From Emcibacteraceae bacterium (GTDB lineage Bacteria > Pseudomonadota > Alphaproteobacteria > Sphingomonadales > Emcibacteraceae): a DNA stretch of 64,000 bases. A program made the position numbers and the translations under genes. Location of the stretch: positions 310,001 through 374,000 of the forward strand of contig JAWKXO010000004.1 in assembly GCA_041396985.1 (NCBI GenBank). Direction: 5' to 3'. The notes beneath the pieces are model-generated. The model searched no databases. It saw only the letters and a list, made by a program, of their open reading frames with translations, and was not told where the DNA came from. Positions 54,951 to 63,268 of this stretch are shown here, piece by piece (within the stretch, counting starts at the first letter, position 1; the number at the start of each line of letters is the position of its first letter).

Positions 54951-55946
54951 TTAACTAAACTTTCTACCCAAAACATCAAGCTTTTCATACATTTTTTTGT
55001 TAGTGAATTCTGGATATGTTAGATTCAAAAAATCATTCCAAAAATTATCAGTATTTGGAAATACTTGCTTTTTGTGGAATTGTCTAATACGTTCAATTTT
55101 ATTCAAATCCACTAATTTTGCATTTGGGTGTTCTTTTTCCGACCATACATCTACCCTCTTAACATAACCAATAAAATTGTTTAATTCAGCATTGCGATTC
55201 AGAATATTAGAGTTATCCAACTTAAATTTTTTATGTGCATATTCCATCAATTGAACCTGACGCTCTCCATTGAGATTTTCCAGACCATATAAATCTATAA
55301 ATCTCTCTTTTTGTGTAGGATTTATTATGAAATAATCAGGCTCTTCCTCAACCTCAATATATATATCTCCATCCTCCCCAAAATCATCACTCGGTGAACC
55401 TCCTCCATAATAAATTTTATTTTCCTCTTTTAACTTTTTGTACTCACCATTTTTATTATTTCCATCTTCTAAGTCGGCACTTTCTGTTTCACCTTGTTCT
55501 TCTTCCAACTCTTCAATCTTAGCTTTTTTATTGAGCACTTCCTCCCGCAACTTTAATGCTTCCAATTCCACTTTCAAAGTCTTTGCCTGTTGACCAAGTT
55601 TTTCACGCTCCCAAACTCCGTCTTTTTGGGCCGTGAAACTAAGTCCTATCTCAATGCCTTTTAATTGAACAAATTGTACTGCTGATTCAATATATGGAAG
55701 GAGGCAAGCATAAAGTGATCCAATTATAATTGCCCAGAAAACAGTATAATACAAATGTATATGTGAAGGATCACTATAATACCATTCGATATACTTTATT
55801 TTTACAAGTGGTTCTAAATCAGAAGTAAAGAAAAAATAGATCATTTTCCAATTAAAGATTATCCAGAAAAAAGCTATACTTCCAAGTAATGGATTTGTAA
55901 TTCTAGTTTTAAATACCTCAATTAATGATTTAATTGCATTTACCAT
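54951..55946 (-). CDS. Unrecognised membrane protein with coiled coil and acidic linker (islet gene 2)
   Basis: 331 residues; ribosome site AGGGG seven bases before the ATG. Two transmembrane helices at the N-terminus (SIAFFWIIFNWKMIYFFF near 23-40, LYYTVFWAIIIGSLYACLLPYI near 65-86). A coiled coil follows at about 113-155 (WEREKLGQQAKTLKVEL...), then a long acidic, Gly-rich linker (about 155-205) and a C-terminal soluble domain (NPTQKERFIDLYGLENLNGERQVQLMEY) of unknown fold. The NPLLGSIAFFWIIFNW opening resembles membrane anchors of several accessory proteins, but I cannot name a family. Base composition is visibly AT-richer than the flanks, and orientation is opposite. Probably acquired. 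Confidence 0.7.
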   Translation of the reverse strand: MVNAIKSLIEVFKTRITNPLLGSIAFFWIIFNWKMIYFFFTSDLEPLVKIKYIEWYYSDPSHIHLYYTVFWAIIIGSLYACLLPYIESAVQFVQLKGIEIGLSFTAQKDGVWEREKLGQQAKTLKVELEALKLREEVLNKKAKIEELEEEQGETESADLEDGNNKNGEYKKLKEENKIYYGGGSPSDDFGEDGDIYIEVEEEPDYFIINPTQKERFIDLYGLENLNGERQVQLMEYAHKKFKLDNSNILNRNAELNNFIGYVKRVDVWSEKEHPNAKLVDLNKIERIRQFHKKQVFPNTDNFWNDFLNLTYPEFTNKKMYEKLDVLGRKFS

Positions 55947-56113
55947 TTCAACCCCTCAAGTTAAATATTGAAACTTCATTGTATTATATTAAACTTTTAC
56001 TGCTTGGAATTCTACGGTTAGGTTTGGATAAAGAAATTGTGCTTTAAAAATGTCATGTTCAGTTTATTTATAACTAATTGGTTTTTAGACAAAAACGTTT
56101 CAAGCTGTTCTTG

Positions 56114-56611
56114 CTAATCCAATAATTGTGTGTTTTTAGTTAAATGGTCTCTAGCCCAAGGTTGCAAAATATATGGAAAATTCAAAACTCCCGATGAAAC
56201 TTCACTAGCTCTTAGTATGATACCTTTGTGTTCAAGGGAGCAAACAGTTCCATTTGCTACAAAAGCGATTTGTGAATCAACATTCTCCACAATATATGGT
56301 CGCAAGAACTCTTTTTCATTAGAAGAAAGGTTAGTTAATGCTTGTTTTGATGCTCTATTTATAGAATTACTTTGAATCTTATTTACCACAATTTCAAATA
56401 GTTTAATCGCCCACATAGAAATTACTGCAACACTGGAAAACAAAAAAATAAAACCTATAAAAGTTTTATACTCGGATTGGATATTATTTATACCAATTCT
56501 AGCGATAAATTCGTCTGGGCCAAATAAAATAAATCCCGTACAAGTGGCTATAATGAAGAGTGTCGTAGCACTTTTTTCAATTAATTTTGCAAAAAAACCT
56601 AGTATATCCAT
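56114..56611 (-). CDS. SieB-type superinfection exclusion membrane protein (islet gene 1)
   Basis: 165 residues from ATG 56611, chosen for GGGGAG seven bases upstream; the frame is open to 56725. Two transmembrane helices (TTLFIIATCTGFILFG and FIGFIFLFSSVAVISMWAIKLF) and a C-terminal cytoplasmic part: LSSNEKEFLRPYIVEN, VCSLEHKGIILRASE, FPYILQPWARDHL. This pattern (two helices, EK-x2-LR, KGI-x-R, F-x-WAR-x-L) matches my memory of the superinfection exclusion protein B family, in which P22 and lambda SieB abort growth of other phages. No search was possible. It precedes the 331-residue gene by 167 bases on the same strand. Confidence 0.55.
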   Translation of the reverse strand: MDILGFFAKLIEKSATTLFIIATCTGFILFGPDEFIARIGINNIQSEYKTFIGFIFLFSSVAVISMWAIKLFEIVVNKIQSNSINRASKQALTNLSSNEKEFLRPYIVENVDSQIAFVANGTVCSLEHKGIILRASEVSSGVLNFPYILQPWARDHLTKNTQLLD

Positions 56612-56731
56612 ATAAACTCCCCAATCTCTTCTTTTAAAGCTAGGTTCCAGTCTAACTGAGGCTATACATAAATACAAATTGAATACTAACCTAGCATAAT
56701 TTTTACTATTTCTGGATAGAAGCAATTACTT

Positions 56732-56902
56732 AATCTATTGAAGGAAAGTTTCGTTATTGGCTCTCCAGCAGAGTGCGCAGAAAAAATCAAAGGGCTTGCC
56801 GACTATTGGCATACGGATGAATTTGCAATCCTGACCGTAACCCATGATTTTGAAAGCCGCTTAAAAAGCTACCGGCTGCTGGCAGAAGAAGTTGGTTTAT
56901 AA
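56732..56902 (+). pseudogene. Orphan 3' end of an LLM monooxygenase gene (right copy of the direct repeat)
   Basis: 57 codons in one open frame, NLLKESFVIGSPAECAEK to SYRLLAEEVGL and TAA, matching the last part of the intact gene at 53892-54905. There is no start codon or upstream part; homology begins abruptly at about 56732, next to the islet. Differences from the intact copy are mostly silent, so this segment was once under selection as part of a working gene. Confidence 0.85.
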
Positions 56903-57046
56903 CAATTTTGATATATCAGAACTCATAAATATCACATTGACAGCATAGCATTTTTGCCATTAGCCTGATTACAGCGGACAATCTTTACAAAAAATGGGAG
57001 GTTGGGTTGTCCGGATCATCATAAAAAATTACGACAGGAGATCGTT

Positions 57047-58117
57047 ATGAAGCATTTTCTCGTCCTATTATTCACTTTCATTAGCAGTGCGGCATATGCC
57101 GCCGTGCCCAGCAGTTCGCCGGATACGCCTTTTAAACTGGCCACATTTGATGCAGATGGCATGACCCGGATTGGATTGGTTTTAGGCAACGATACAGTTC
57201 TTGATATTCGCGGCGCAAATGCTGCACTAAGCGCGGCTGAAAATATGAACTATGCTCGAATGCCGCGCAATATGCTGTCCCTGATTGAAAATTATGATCA
57301 TATAAAATCGCGTCTTTATCAGATCGCCAATTATTATAATGGCAAAGCTGATGGCCGTTCATTTGCTTTCAAGCTTTCGGATGTAAAATTGCAGGCACCG
57401 ATAAAATGGCCCTATAATATTGTTGCGGCGGCAGCAAATTATCAGGATCATACCCGTGAAATGTCAACCGCTGATCGCCCGGCCTTAAAGCCGGTAGACC
57501 CGGATGTTGACCCACCGGTCTTTTTTGCAAAATCACCCCGGTCCACAATTCTGGATCCCAATTCGGAATTTCCTATTCCCAAAGGACCGCCGCTTGGCCG
57601 CGCCTGGGATTTTGAAAATGAACTGGCCGTTATTATCGGCAAAAAAGCGGACAGTGTCAGCCTGGAAGATGCCAAGGATTATGTATTCGGTTACAGCATT
57701 ATTTTCGATGTCAGTGCCCGGGCCGATCCAAATTTCCCGCGCCAGGAACATGGCGGGTTTAACTTTGGCACCAATTGGTTTGAAGGGAAAAGCCGGGATA
57801 ACGCCGCCCCGTTCGGCCCCTTTATCACACCGAAGGAATTTATCGGCGATAGTGCCAATTTAAATATCAGAACCGTGATTAATGGTGTTGAAAAACAAAA
57901 TGGCAATACCAAAGATATGATTCATGATGAACCAAGACTGATCAGGCATGCGACATCGATCCTAACCCTGTATCCGGGTGATGTGATTATGACCGGCACA
58001 CCGTCGGGGGTCGGGGCCGCGCGTAACCCGCCGGAATTTCTCCATCCCGGGGATCATATTGAAATGTCCATTGAAAAAATCGGCACACTGGTAACAAATA
58101 TTACGGAGGAAAAATAA
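57047..58117 (+). CDS. Exported fumarylacetoacetate hydrolase (FAH) family protein
   Basis: 356 residues. ATG 57047 has CAGGAG upstream and begins a Sec signal peptide MKHFLVLLFTFISSAAYAA; a TTG 15 codons earlier is less likely. The C-terminal FAH domain has VAAAANYQDH, PPVFFAKSPRSTI, GRAWDFENELAVIIGK (metal-binding Glu residues), YSIIFDVSARA, and DVIMTGTPSGVGAARNPPEFLHPGD. FAH-family enzymes cleave C-C bonds or decarboxylate/hydrate oxo-acids and are nearly always cytoplasmic, so the signal peptide is unusual. The 72-base gap to the next gene suggests a shared role in oxo-acid metabolism. Confidence 0.85.
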   Translation: MKHFLVLLFTFISSAAYAAVPSSSPDTPFKLATFDADGMTRIGLVLGNDTVLDIRGANAALSAAENMNYARMPRNMLSLIENYDHIKSRLYQIANYYNGKADGRSFAFKLSDVKLQAPIKWPYNIVAAAANYQDHTREMSTADRPALKPVDPDVDPPVFFAKSPRSTILDPNSEFPIPKGPPLGRAWDFENELAVIIGKKADSVSLEDAKDYVFGYSIIFDVSARADPNFPRQEHGGFNFGTNWFEGKSRDNAAPFGPFITPKEFIGDSANLNIRTVINGVEKQNGNTKDMIHDEPRLIRHATSILTLYPGDVIMTGTPSGVGAARNPPEFLHPGDHIEMSIEKIGTLVTNITEEK

Positions 58118-58189
58118 AAGAGCATATTTTTAAGATGTTAAATCATTCTGTCTCTTGTCGGTGGCAGGGCTTGTCGTTAAGATGCTGAA

Positions 58190-59332
58190 ATGTTTGGACC
58201 AAATATAAATAAATGTCTTAATATTAATGACTTTCGTGACGCAGCCCGCCGCCGCGCCCATAAAATGGTCTTTGACTATATTGACGGGGGCGCGGACGAT
58301 GAAAAAACCCTTGCCCGTAACATTGATGCCTATGATGATTATGAACTTTTATATAAAGTCCTTTCCGGCGTTGATAACCCGGATTTATCAACCAGCCTTT
58401 TGGGCCAGAAAATTGATGTTCCGTTTATTCTTTCCCCCTCTGCCGGGAATAGACTGTTCCATGATCATGGGGAACGCGGCCCGGCACTGGCCGCCCGGCA
58501 AGTCGGCACGATTTATTCGCTTGCCACCCTTTCATCAATCAGTATCGAAGAAATCGGAGCCCTGACCGATGGGCCGAAATGGTTTCAGCTTTATGTCTGG
58601 AAAGACCGGGGACTGGTTAAGGAAATGTTGGACCGGGCCAAGGCCGCCGGCTTCACGGCCATGATCCTGACTGTTGACCTGCCGATAGCCGGCAACCGGG
58701 AACGCGACCCCAGAAACGGTTTTACCATTCCACCAAAAATCGGCCCAAAACAAGTCTGGCAGGCAATCAAAGCACCAATGTGGTCACTTGATTATCTGGT
58801 TAAACCCAAAATCACCTATGCCAATCTTTCCAGCACCACGTCGGCCATAACCCTTAATAATTTTATTCAGAGCCAGATGGACGCAAGCTTTAACTGGCAG
58901 GATGCCGAATGGCTGCTGGGGGAATGGAACGGACCGTCCGTCCTCAAAGGCGTGGTCAGAACCGATGACGCGGTCCGCGCCGAACAGACCGGCTTTAACG
59001 CCATTTCCATTTCAAATCATGGCGGACGGCAGCTTGATACTTCCCCCGCACCGATTTCAAGACTTGAACCGATCAGGGACGCGGTATCCGATAAAACCGA
59101 ACTGATTGTTGATGGCGGCATCCGGCGTGGTACTGATATTTTAAAGGCCCTCGCCATGGGCGCCAATGCCGTCAGCTTTGCCCGTCCCTATCTTTATGGT
59201 CTGGCCGCTGGTGGTGAAGCCGGGGCCATCCGCGCGGTCGAGCAAATCAGAGATTCCCTGATCCGTGATATGATTTTGCTTGGTGCACCGTCCATCAGTG
59301 CCATTGATAAATCATTTATCAAACTGAAATAG
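58190..59332 (+). CDS. FMN-dependent alpha-hydroxy-acid oxidase/dehydrogenase (LldD-like)
   Basis: 380 residues. TIM-barrel FMN enzyme of the lactate/glycolate/mandelate group: FDYIDGGADDEKTLARN, PFILSPSAGNRLFH, WFQLYVWKDRGLVKEML, ILTVDLPIAGNRERDPRNGF, and the active-site SNHGGRQLDTSPAP, IVDGGIRRGTDILKALAMGANAV. It oxidises an L-2-hydroxy acid to the 2-oxo acid. The usual S-N-H-G-G-R-Q-L-D His is present. Lactate is only one possible substrate; linkage to an FAH-family protein and a dicarboxylate symporter suggests a less common hydroxy acid. Confidence 0.9.
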   Translation: MFGPNINKCLNINDFRDAARRRAHKMVFDYIDGGADDEKTLARNIDAYDDYELLYKVLSGVDNPDLSTSLLGQKIDVPFILSPSAGNRLFHDHGERGPALAARQVGTIYSLATLSSISIEEIGALTDGPKWFQLYVWKDRGLVKEMLDRAKAAGFTAMILTVDLPIAGNRERDPRNGFTIPPKIGPKQVWQAIKAPMWSLDYLVKPKITYANLSSTTSAITLNNFIQSQMDASFNWQDAEWLLGEWNGPSVLKGVVRTDDAVRAEQTGFNAISISNHGGRQLDTSPAPISRLEPIRDAVSDKTELIVDGGIRRGTDILKALAMGANAVSFARPYLYGLAAGGEAGAIRAVEQIRDSLIRDMILLGAPSISAIDKSFIKLK

Positions 59333-59344
59333 CTATTTATAAAA

Positions 59345-60547
59345 TCATTCTTCGATATAACGGTCCATGACCGCCGCAGCAATCAGATCACCCCAGACAT
59401 TGAGTGTCGTATGGGCCCGGTCAAGAAACCAGTCCACGGACAATATAAGGCCAAACCCTTCGACCGGAATGCCGATCACGGACATTATCATCAAAGTCAT
59501 CAGATAGCCGCCCTGCGGAATTCCGGCAGAGCCGAATGCCGCCAGTACGCTGAGCAGGATAATGGTCAGATAATCATCGGACCCTAGGGATATACCGTAA
59601 ACCTGGGATAAAAATATGGCGGCCGCCGCCTGATAAACGGCGGAGCCATTCATATGGATGGTGGAACCCAGCGGTATGACAAAACGGATCGCGCTTTTTT
59701 TCAAGCCGTGCTCCTCGGTATATTCAATACAGGTGGGCATGGTTGCCGATGAGCTGGATGTACTGAAGGCTGTAATCACCGCCGGCATAACATCGCGGAT
59801 ATAGCCAAGCCCTTTTCCTGTTAAGGCTTTCATGACAAAAAAGAGCAATATACCCTGAAGAATAAGTCCGCTTACAACAGTCAATACATAAGCGCCCACG
59901 GCGCTAAAACCGGAAATCACCGCGGCGCCGCCACCGGCCTGGGCAATCGGCAGGGCGACAAGGGCAAAAATTCCAAAGGGCGATAGATACATAATCCATC
60001 CCACTATTACCATCATAACGCTGTTTATTGCTTCAAAGAAGTTAACAATGACTTTGCCCTTTTCACCGATCACTGTCAGGGCAGCCCCGAAAATTACTGA
60101 AAATACAACAAGTTGCAGCAGTTCCATATTGGCGGCGGAAGCGACTATATTGGGTGATATCATACCGAGTAGCACGTCACCGACACTTGCGCGGGACTGG
60201 GTAATATCGGCGTCAGGAATTGTGTTCAGCTGAAAATTTGCCCCCGGATCAATTATTTCAGCAACAGTGATACTTAAAACGGAGGCGATAATCATCATCA
60301 CAACAAAAAAGCCAAGGGTAATAGCGCCGGATCGTCCCATATGACGGATATCGCCCAACGATGAAATACCGGTAATGATGGCCGCAACTATCAGCGGCAC
60401 CAGAATCATTTTAAGGGCGTTTAGAAATAATGTCCCCATCCATGAAAACATCAGCGCGTCTTCGCCCATCGTCCAACCGGTAATAACCCCGAGAATGACG
60501 GCAAAAATAATGACATAAAGCAATTTTACGGAATGATCTTTTGCCAT
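59345..60547 (-). CDS. Dicarboxylate/amino acid:cation symporter (DAACS family)
   Basis: 400 residues with about eight transmembrane segments and the two re-entrant loops of the GltP/DctA family. Motifs: ITAFSTSSSSATMPTCIEY (serine-rich hairpin), FVIPLGSTIHMNGSAVYQ (the GATxNMDG-like stretch in variant form) and the C-terminal VDWFLDRAHTTLNVWGDLIAA. It takes up glutamate, aspartate, C4-dicarboxylates or similar acids with Na+ or H+. Convergent with the hydroxy-acid oxidase gene, 12 bases apart. Confidence 0.92.
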   Translation of the reverse strand: MAKDHSVKLLYVIIFAVILGVITGWTMGEDALMFSWMGTLFLNALKMILVPLIVAAIITGISSLGDIRHMGRSGAITLGFFVVMMIIASVLSITVAEIIDPGANFQLNTIPDADITQSRASVGDVLLGMISPNIVASAANMELLQLVVFSVIFGAALTVIGEKGKVIVNFFEAINSVMMVIVGWIMYLSPFGIFALVALPIAQAGGGAAVISGFSAVGAYVLTVVSGLILQGILLFFVMKALTGKGLGYIRDVMPAVITAFSTSSSSATMPTCIEYTEEHGLKKSAIRFVIPLGSTIHMNGSAVYQAAAAIFLSQVYGISLGSDDYLTIILLSVLAAFGSAGIPQGGYLMTLMIMSVIGIPVEGFGLILSVDWFLDRAHTTLNVWGDLIAAAVMDRYIEE

Positions 60548-60571
60548 TTTCCCTTTTCCCTCCCTGCTTCC

Positions 60572-61306
60572 TTACCTGCCATAGGAAAAGATAATATTTT
60601 CATCCGGTGCCTTAATCCGGCTTTCCCCGTCCGGATAATCAACATTGGCCATGATATGCCTGATCACATTGAGCCTGGCAGTCTTTTTGCTGTCGGTTCG
60701 TACAATGTACCACGGCGTGATCGGATTATCGGTCCGCTTGAACATTTCATTCTTCGCCGCAGTATAATCGTCCCAATGCTCTATGGCGACCTCGTCAATC
60801 GGGCTGATTTTCCATTGTTTTAGGGGATCAGTGCGGCGTTCCTCAAGCCTTTTTGCCTGCTCATCCTTTGAAATATCAAGATAATATTTCAATATCTGAA
60901 TACCCGATTTGACCAGCATCTGTTCAAATGTGATGACCGTATTGATAAAATCCTCATATTCACTGTGACTGCAAAATCCCATCACCCTTTCAACCCCGGC
61001 ACGGTTATACCAGCTCCGGTTCATCAGCACCATTTCCTGTGCTGACGGCAGATGGCCGACATAGCGCTGAAAATACCATGAACTCCGGTCTTTATCCGAT
61101 GGTTTTCCAAGCGCCACAACCCGGGTTTCCCGCGGGCTTAAATGCTGAATGATGCGCTTGATTGTGCCGTCTTTTCCGGCGGCATCCCGCCCTTCAAAAA
61201 TAATCAGAATTTTACGGTCATAACTGATGATATCCCGCTGCAGCTTAACCAGTTCAATCTGCAGCTCACGCAATTCCGATTTATATGCTTCTTCAGTAAT
61301 ACTCAT
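60572..61306 (-). CDS. ppk2: Polyphosphate kinase 2
   Basis: 244 residues. Walker A FEGRDAAGKDGTIKR, then the lid segment RETRVVALGKPSDKDRSSWYFQRYV, Walker B-like MVLMNRSWYNRAGVERVMGF, and PWYIVRTDSKKTARLNVIRH. This is the one-domain PPK2 type that interconverts polyphosphate with nucleoside diphosphates/triphosphates. The start overlaps the DUF2834 stop by four bases. Whether it prefers ADP or GDP is not visible. Confidence 0.92.
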   Translation of the reverse strand: MSITEEAYKSELRELQIELVKLQRDIISYDRKILIIFEGRDAAGKDGTIKRIIQHLSPRETRVVALGKPSDKDRSSWYFQRYVGHLPSAQEMVLMNRSWYNRAGVERVMGFCSHSEYEDFINTVITFEQMLVKSGIQILKYYLDISKDEQAKRLEERRTDPLKQWKISPIDEVAIEHWDDYTAAKNEMFKRTDNPITPWYIVRTDSKKTARLNVIRHIMANVDYPDGESRIKAPDENIIFSYGR

Positions 61307-61617
61307 CCGTTACCTCCTGCTTTTTCACGGGCATAAAGATAGGCCGGGAGCGCGCAGCTCAAACCCACCGTCAGATTTAAAACTATAAATAAATAAGGAT
61401 TTGGGCCATTTGATTTTTTTCGCACATTAAAAATATAAATCCAGAAAACCAAAGAGGAAATAACAAGATCAGTGGTAAACCCGGCCGTTGCACCATTTGA
61501 AAAAAGGGCACTGATAAAATTTGGGATACTTATCCCTTCCTGCTCAAAAAACTGACCCAAAAATATAAATGGAATGATTGCGCCGACTATCGCCAATATA
61601 AGATATAAATTTTTCAT
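61303..61617 (-). CDS. DUF2834 membrane protein
   Basis: 104 residues, three transmembrane segments (LYLILAIVGAIIPFIFLGQF, FTTDLVISSLVFWIYIFNV, YLFIVLNLTVGLSCALPAYLYAR). The pattern, including the GATAGFTTDL and LPAYLYAREK segments, matches DUF2834. Function unknown. It overlaps ppk2 by four bases and is probably cotranscribed. Confidence 0.8.
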   Translation of the reverse strand: MKNLYLILAIVGAIIPFIFLGQFFEQEGISIPNFISALFSNGATAGFTTDLVISSLVFWIYIFNVRKKSNGPNPYLFIVLNLTVGLSCALPAYLYAREKAGGNG

Positions 61618-61686
61618 CTGCCAAACCCTCCCCGATCATATCTAAACTTTTAGCAGATTGGTAAAAGGCCGTCACCTTTTTAAAGG

Positions 61687-63198
61687 TTAACGCATCTGCC
61701 TTTTCTGACGAAAGCCGATCGCTTCGGAAAGATGAACTTTATTGATATTCTCCGCCCCGTCGAGATCGGCAATGGTGCGTGCTACGCGAAGGACGCGGTG
61801 ATAGCCACGTGCCGTCAGTTTCATCATTTCCACCGCACGCATCAGAATTTCGCGGCACTCATCATCAAGCGCGCAGACCGCTTCAAGCGCTTCGCCGTCC
61901 ACTTCCGCATTTGAGGAAACACCCTCAAGGTCAGCATATCTCTGCTGCTGGATTTTCCGTGCCTTTGCCACCCGCCTGGCCACCTCTTCGCTGCCTTCGC
62001 TCGCGCTGGGCAGTGCCAGGTCATTGGCACTGACCGCCGGCACCTCGATATGAATATCGATACGGTCCATCAGTGGGCCGGACACTTTTGACTGATAATC
62101 TATCGCACATTTGGGAACCCTGCTGCAGGCAAGCGCGGGATCATCAAGATGGCCGCATCTGCAGGGGTTCATGGCTGCAACAAGCTGAAATCTTGCCGGA
62201 TAGGTCACATGTTTATTGGCGCGCGCCACCACAACTTCACCAGTTTCAAGCGGCTGACGAAGACTGTCAAGCGCCACACGCTGAAATTCCGGCAATTCGT
62301 CAAGAAACAAAACCCCATGATGCGCCAGCGATACTTCACCGGGCCGCGCCTTTAACCCGCCACCGGTCAGTGCCGCCATCGACGCTGAATGATGGGGGTT
62401 TCGAAACGGTCGCTTTCTTGAAATATTATGGTCAGTCAGGTTCCCGGCAATGCTGTCTATCATGCTGCTTTCCAGTACTTCCGCCGCGCTCATCGGTGGC
62501 AAAATGCCCGGAAGCCGCGCCGCCAGCATTGATTTACCCGATCCCGGCGGTCCGGTCATACAGATGTTATGACCGCCTGCCGCCGCAACCTCCAGCGCGC
62601 GTTTGGCGCTTTCCTGTCCCTTAATATCCTTTAGATCAAGATGAAAAGCCGGGGTATCATCGATCACTGCTTCTGGTGGGCTGAGTTGCTGCTGCCCTTT
62701 TAAATGATTGATCAGGGACAGTAAATTTTCCGGCGCAATGATATCAATATTCTGCGCCCATGCCGCTTCACCGCCGGTTGCCGCCGGGCAGATAAGTCCC
62801 AGATCCTCCCCACTGGCGGTAAGGGCCGCCGGCAACACGCCTGGCACCGCCTGAATGCGCCCGTCAAGACCCAGTTCCCCCAGCACCAGATATCCCTCCA
62901 GTGTATCACTGGGGAGTGCCTCCATCGCCACCAGAATTCCTAATGCTATTGGAAGGTCAAAATGGGATCCTTCCTTCGGCAAATCGGCGGGCGCCAGATT
63001 AACGGTTATCCGCTTGGGCGGCAGGGCAAGCCCGATCGCGCTTAGGGCCGAGCGCACCCGTTCGCGGCTTTCCGCCACCGCCTTATCTGGAAGCCCGACA
63101 ATGGTAAAGGATGGGAGGCCGGAGGCAACATGAACCTGAACATCAACCAGCCTTGCTTCAATTCCCAGAAAAGCAACCGTTCCGATATGTGCAACCAT
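61687..63198 (-). CDS. comM: YifB/ComM-type Mg-chelatase-like AAA+ ATPase
   Basis: 503 residues. N-terminal Lon-protease-like domain (GIEARLVDVQVHVASGLPSFTIVGLPDKAVAES), AAA+ core with Walker A MTGPPGSGKSMLAARLPGILP, Walker B HHGVLFLDELPEF, RQPLETGEVVVARA, and the C-terminal Mg-chelatase domain MNPCRCGHLDDP. ComM is a helicase that helps branch migration of DNA taken up in natural transformation. Start at ATG 63198, supported by GGGGGGAT; the frame is open eight codons upstream. Confidence 0.92.
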   Translation of the reverse strand: MVAHIGTVAFLGIEARLVDVQVHVASGLPSFTIVGLPDKAVAESRERVRSALSAIGLALPPKRITVNLAPADLPKEGSHFDLPIALGILVAMEALPSDTLEGYLVLGELGLDGRIQAVPGVLPAALTASGEDLGLICPAATGGEAAWAQNIDIIAPENLLSLINHLKGQQQLSPPEAVIDDTPAFHLDLKDIKGQESAKRALEVAAAGGHNICMTGPPGSGKSMLAARLPGILPPMSAAEVLESSMIDSIAGNLTDHNISRKRPFRNPHHSASMAALTGGGLKARPGEVSLAHHGVLFLDELPEFQRVALDSLRQPLETGEVVVARANKHVTYPARFQLVAAMNPCRCGHLDDPALACSRVPKCAIDYQSKVSGPLMDRIDIHIEVPAVSANDLALPSASEGSEEVARRVAKARKIQQQRYADLEGVSSNAEVDGEALEAVCALDDECREILMRAVEMMKLTARGYHRVLRVARTIADLDGAENINKVHLSEAIGFRQKRQMR

Positions 63199-63268
63199 AT
63201 GAGTATCCCCCCAAAAGACCACTTAAACCAGCCGCAACCCTACCAGAATTTTTAAATTCGGCACAAGA

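Larger units (their letters stand above)
54926..56731. other. AT-rich accessory islet between the two monooxygenase 3' ends
   Basis: About 1.8 kb, opposite in orientation and visibly AT-richer than the genes on either side, flanked by a diverged direct repeat of the monooxygenase 3' end. It holds two membrane-protein genes and no integrase or transposase. The layout fits either an element that replaced the 3' end of its target gene on insertion, or the loss of most of a tandem paralog with cargo between. Confidence 0.6.

Noticed and set aside
57002..57046. Earlier TTG start for the FAH-family gene
   Set aside because: It would hide the signal peptide, and the ATG at 57047 has a better ribosome site.
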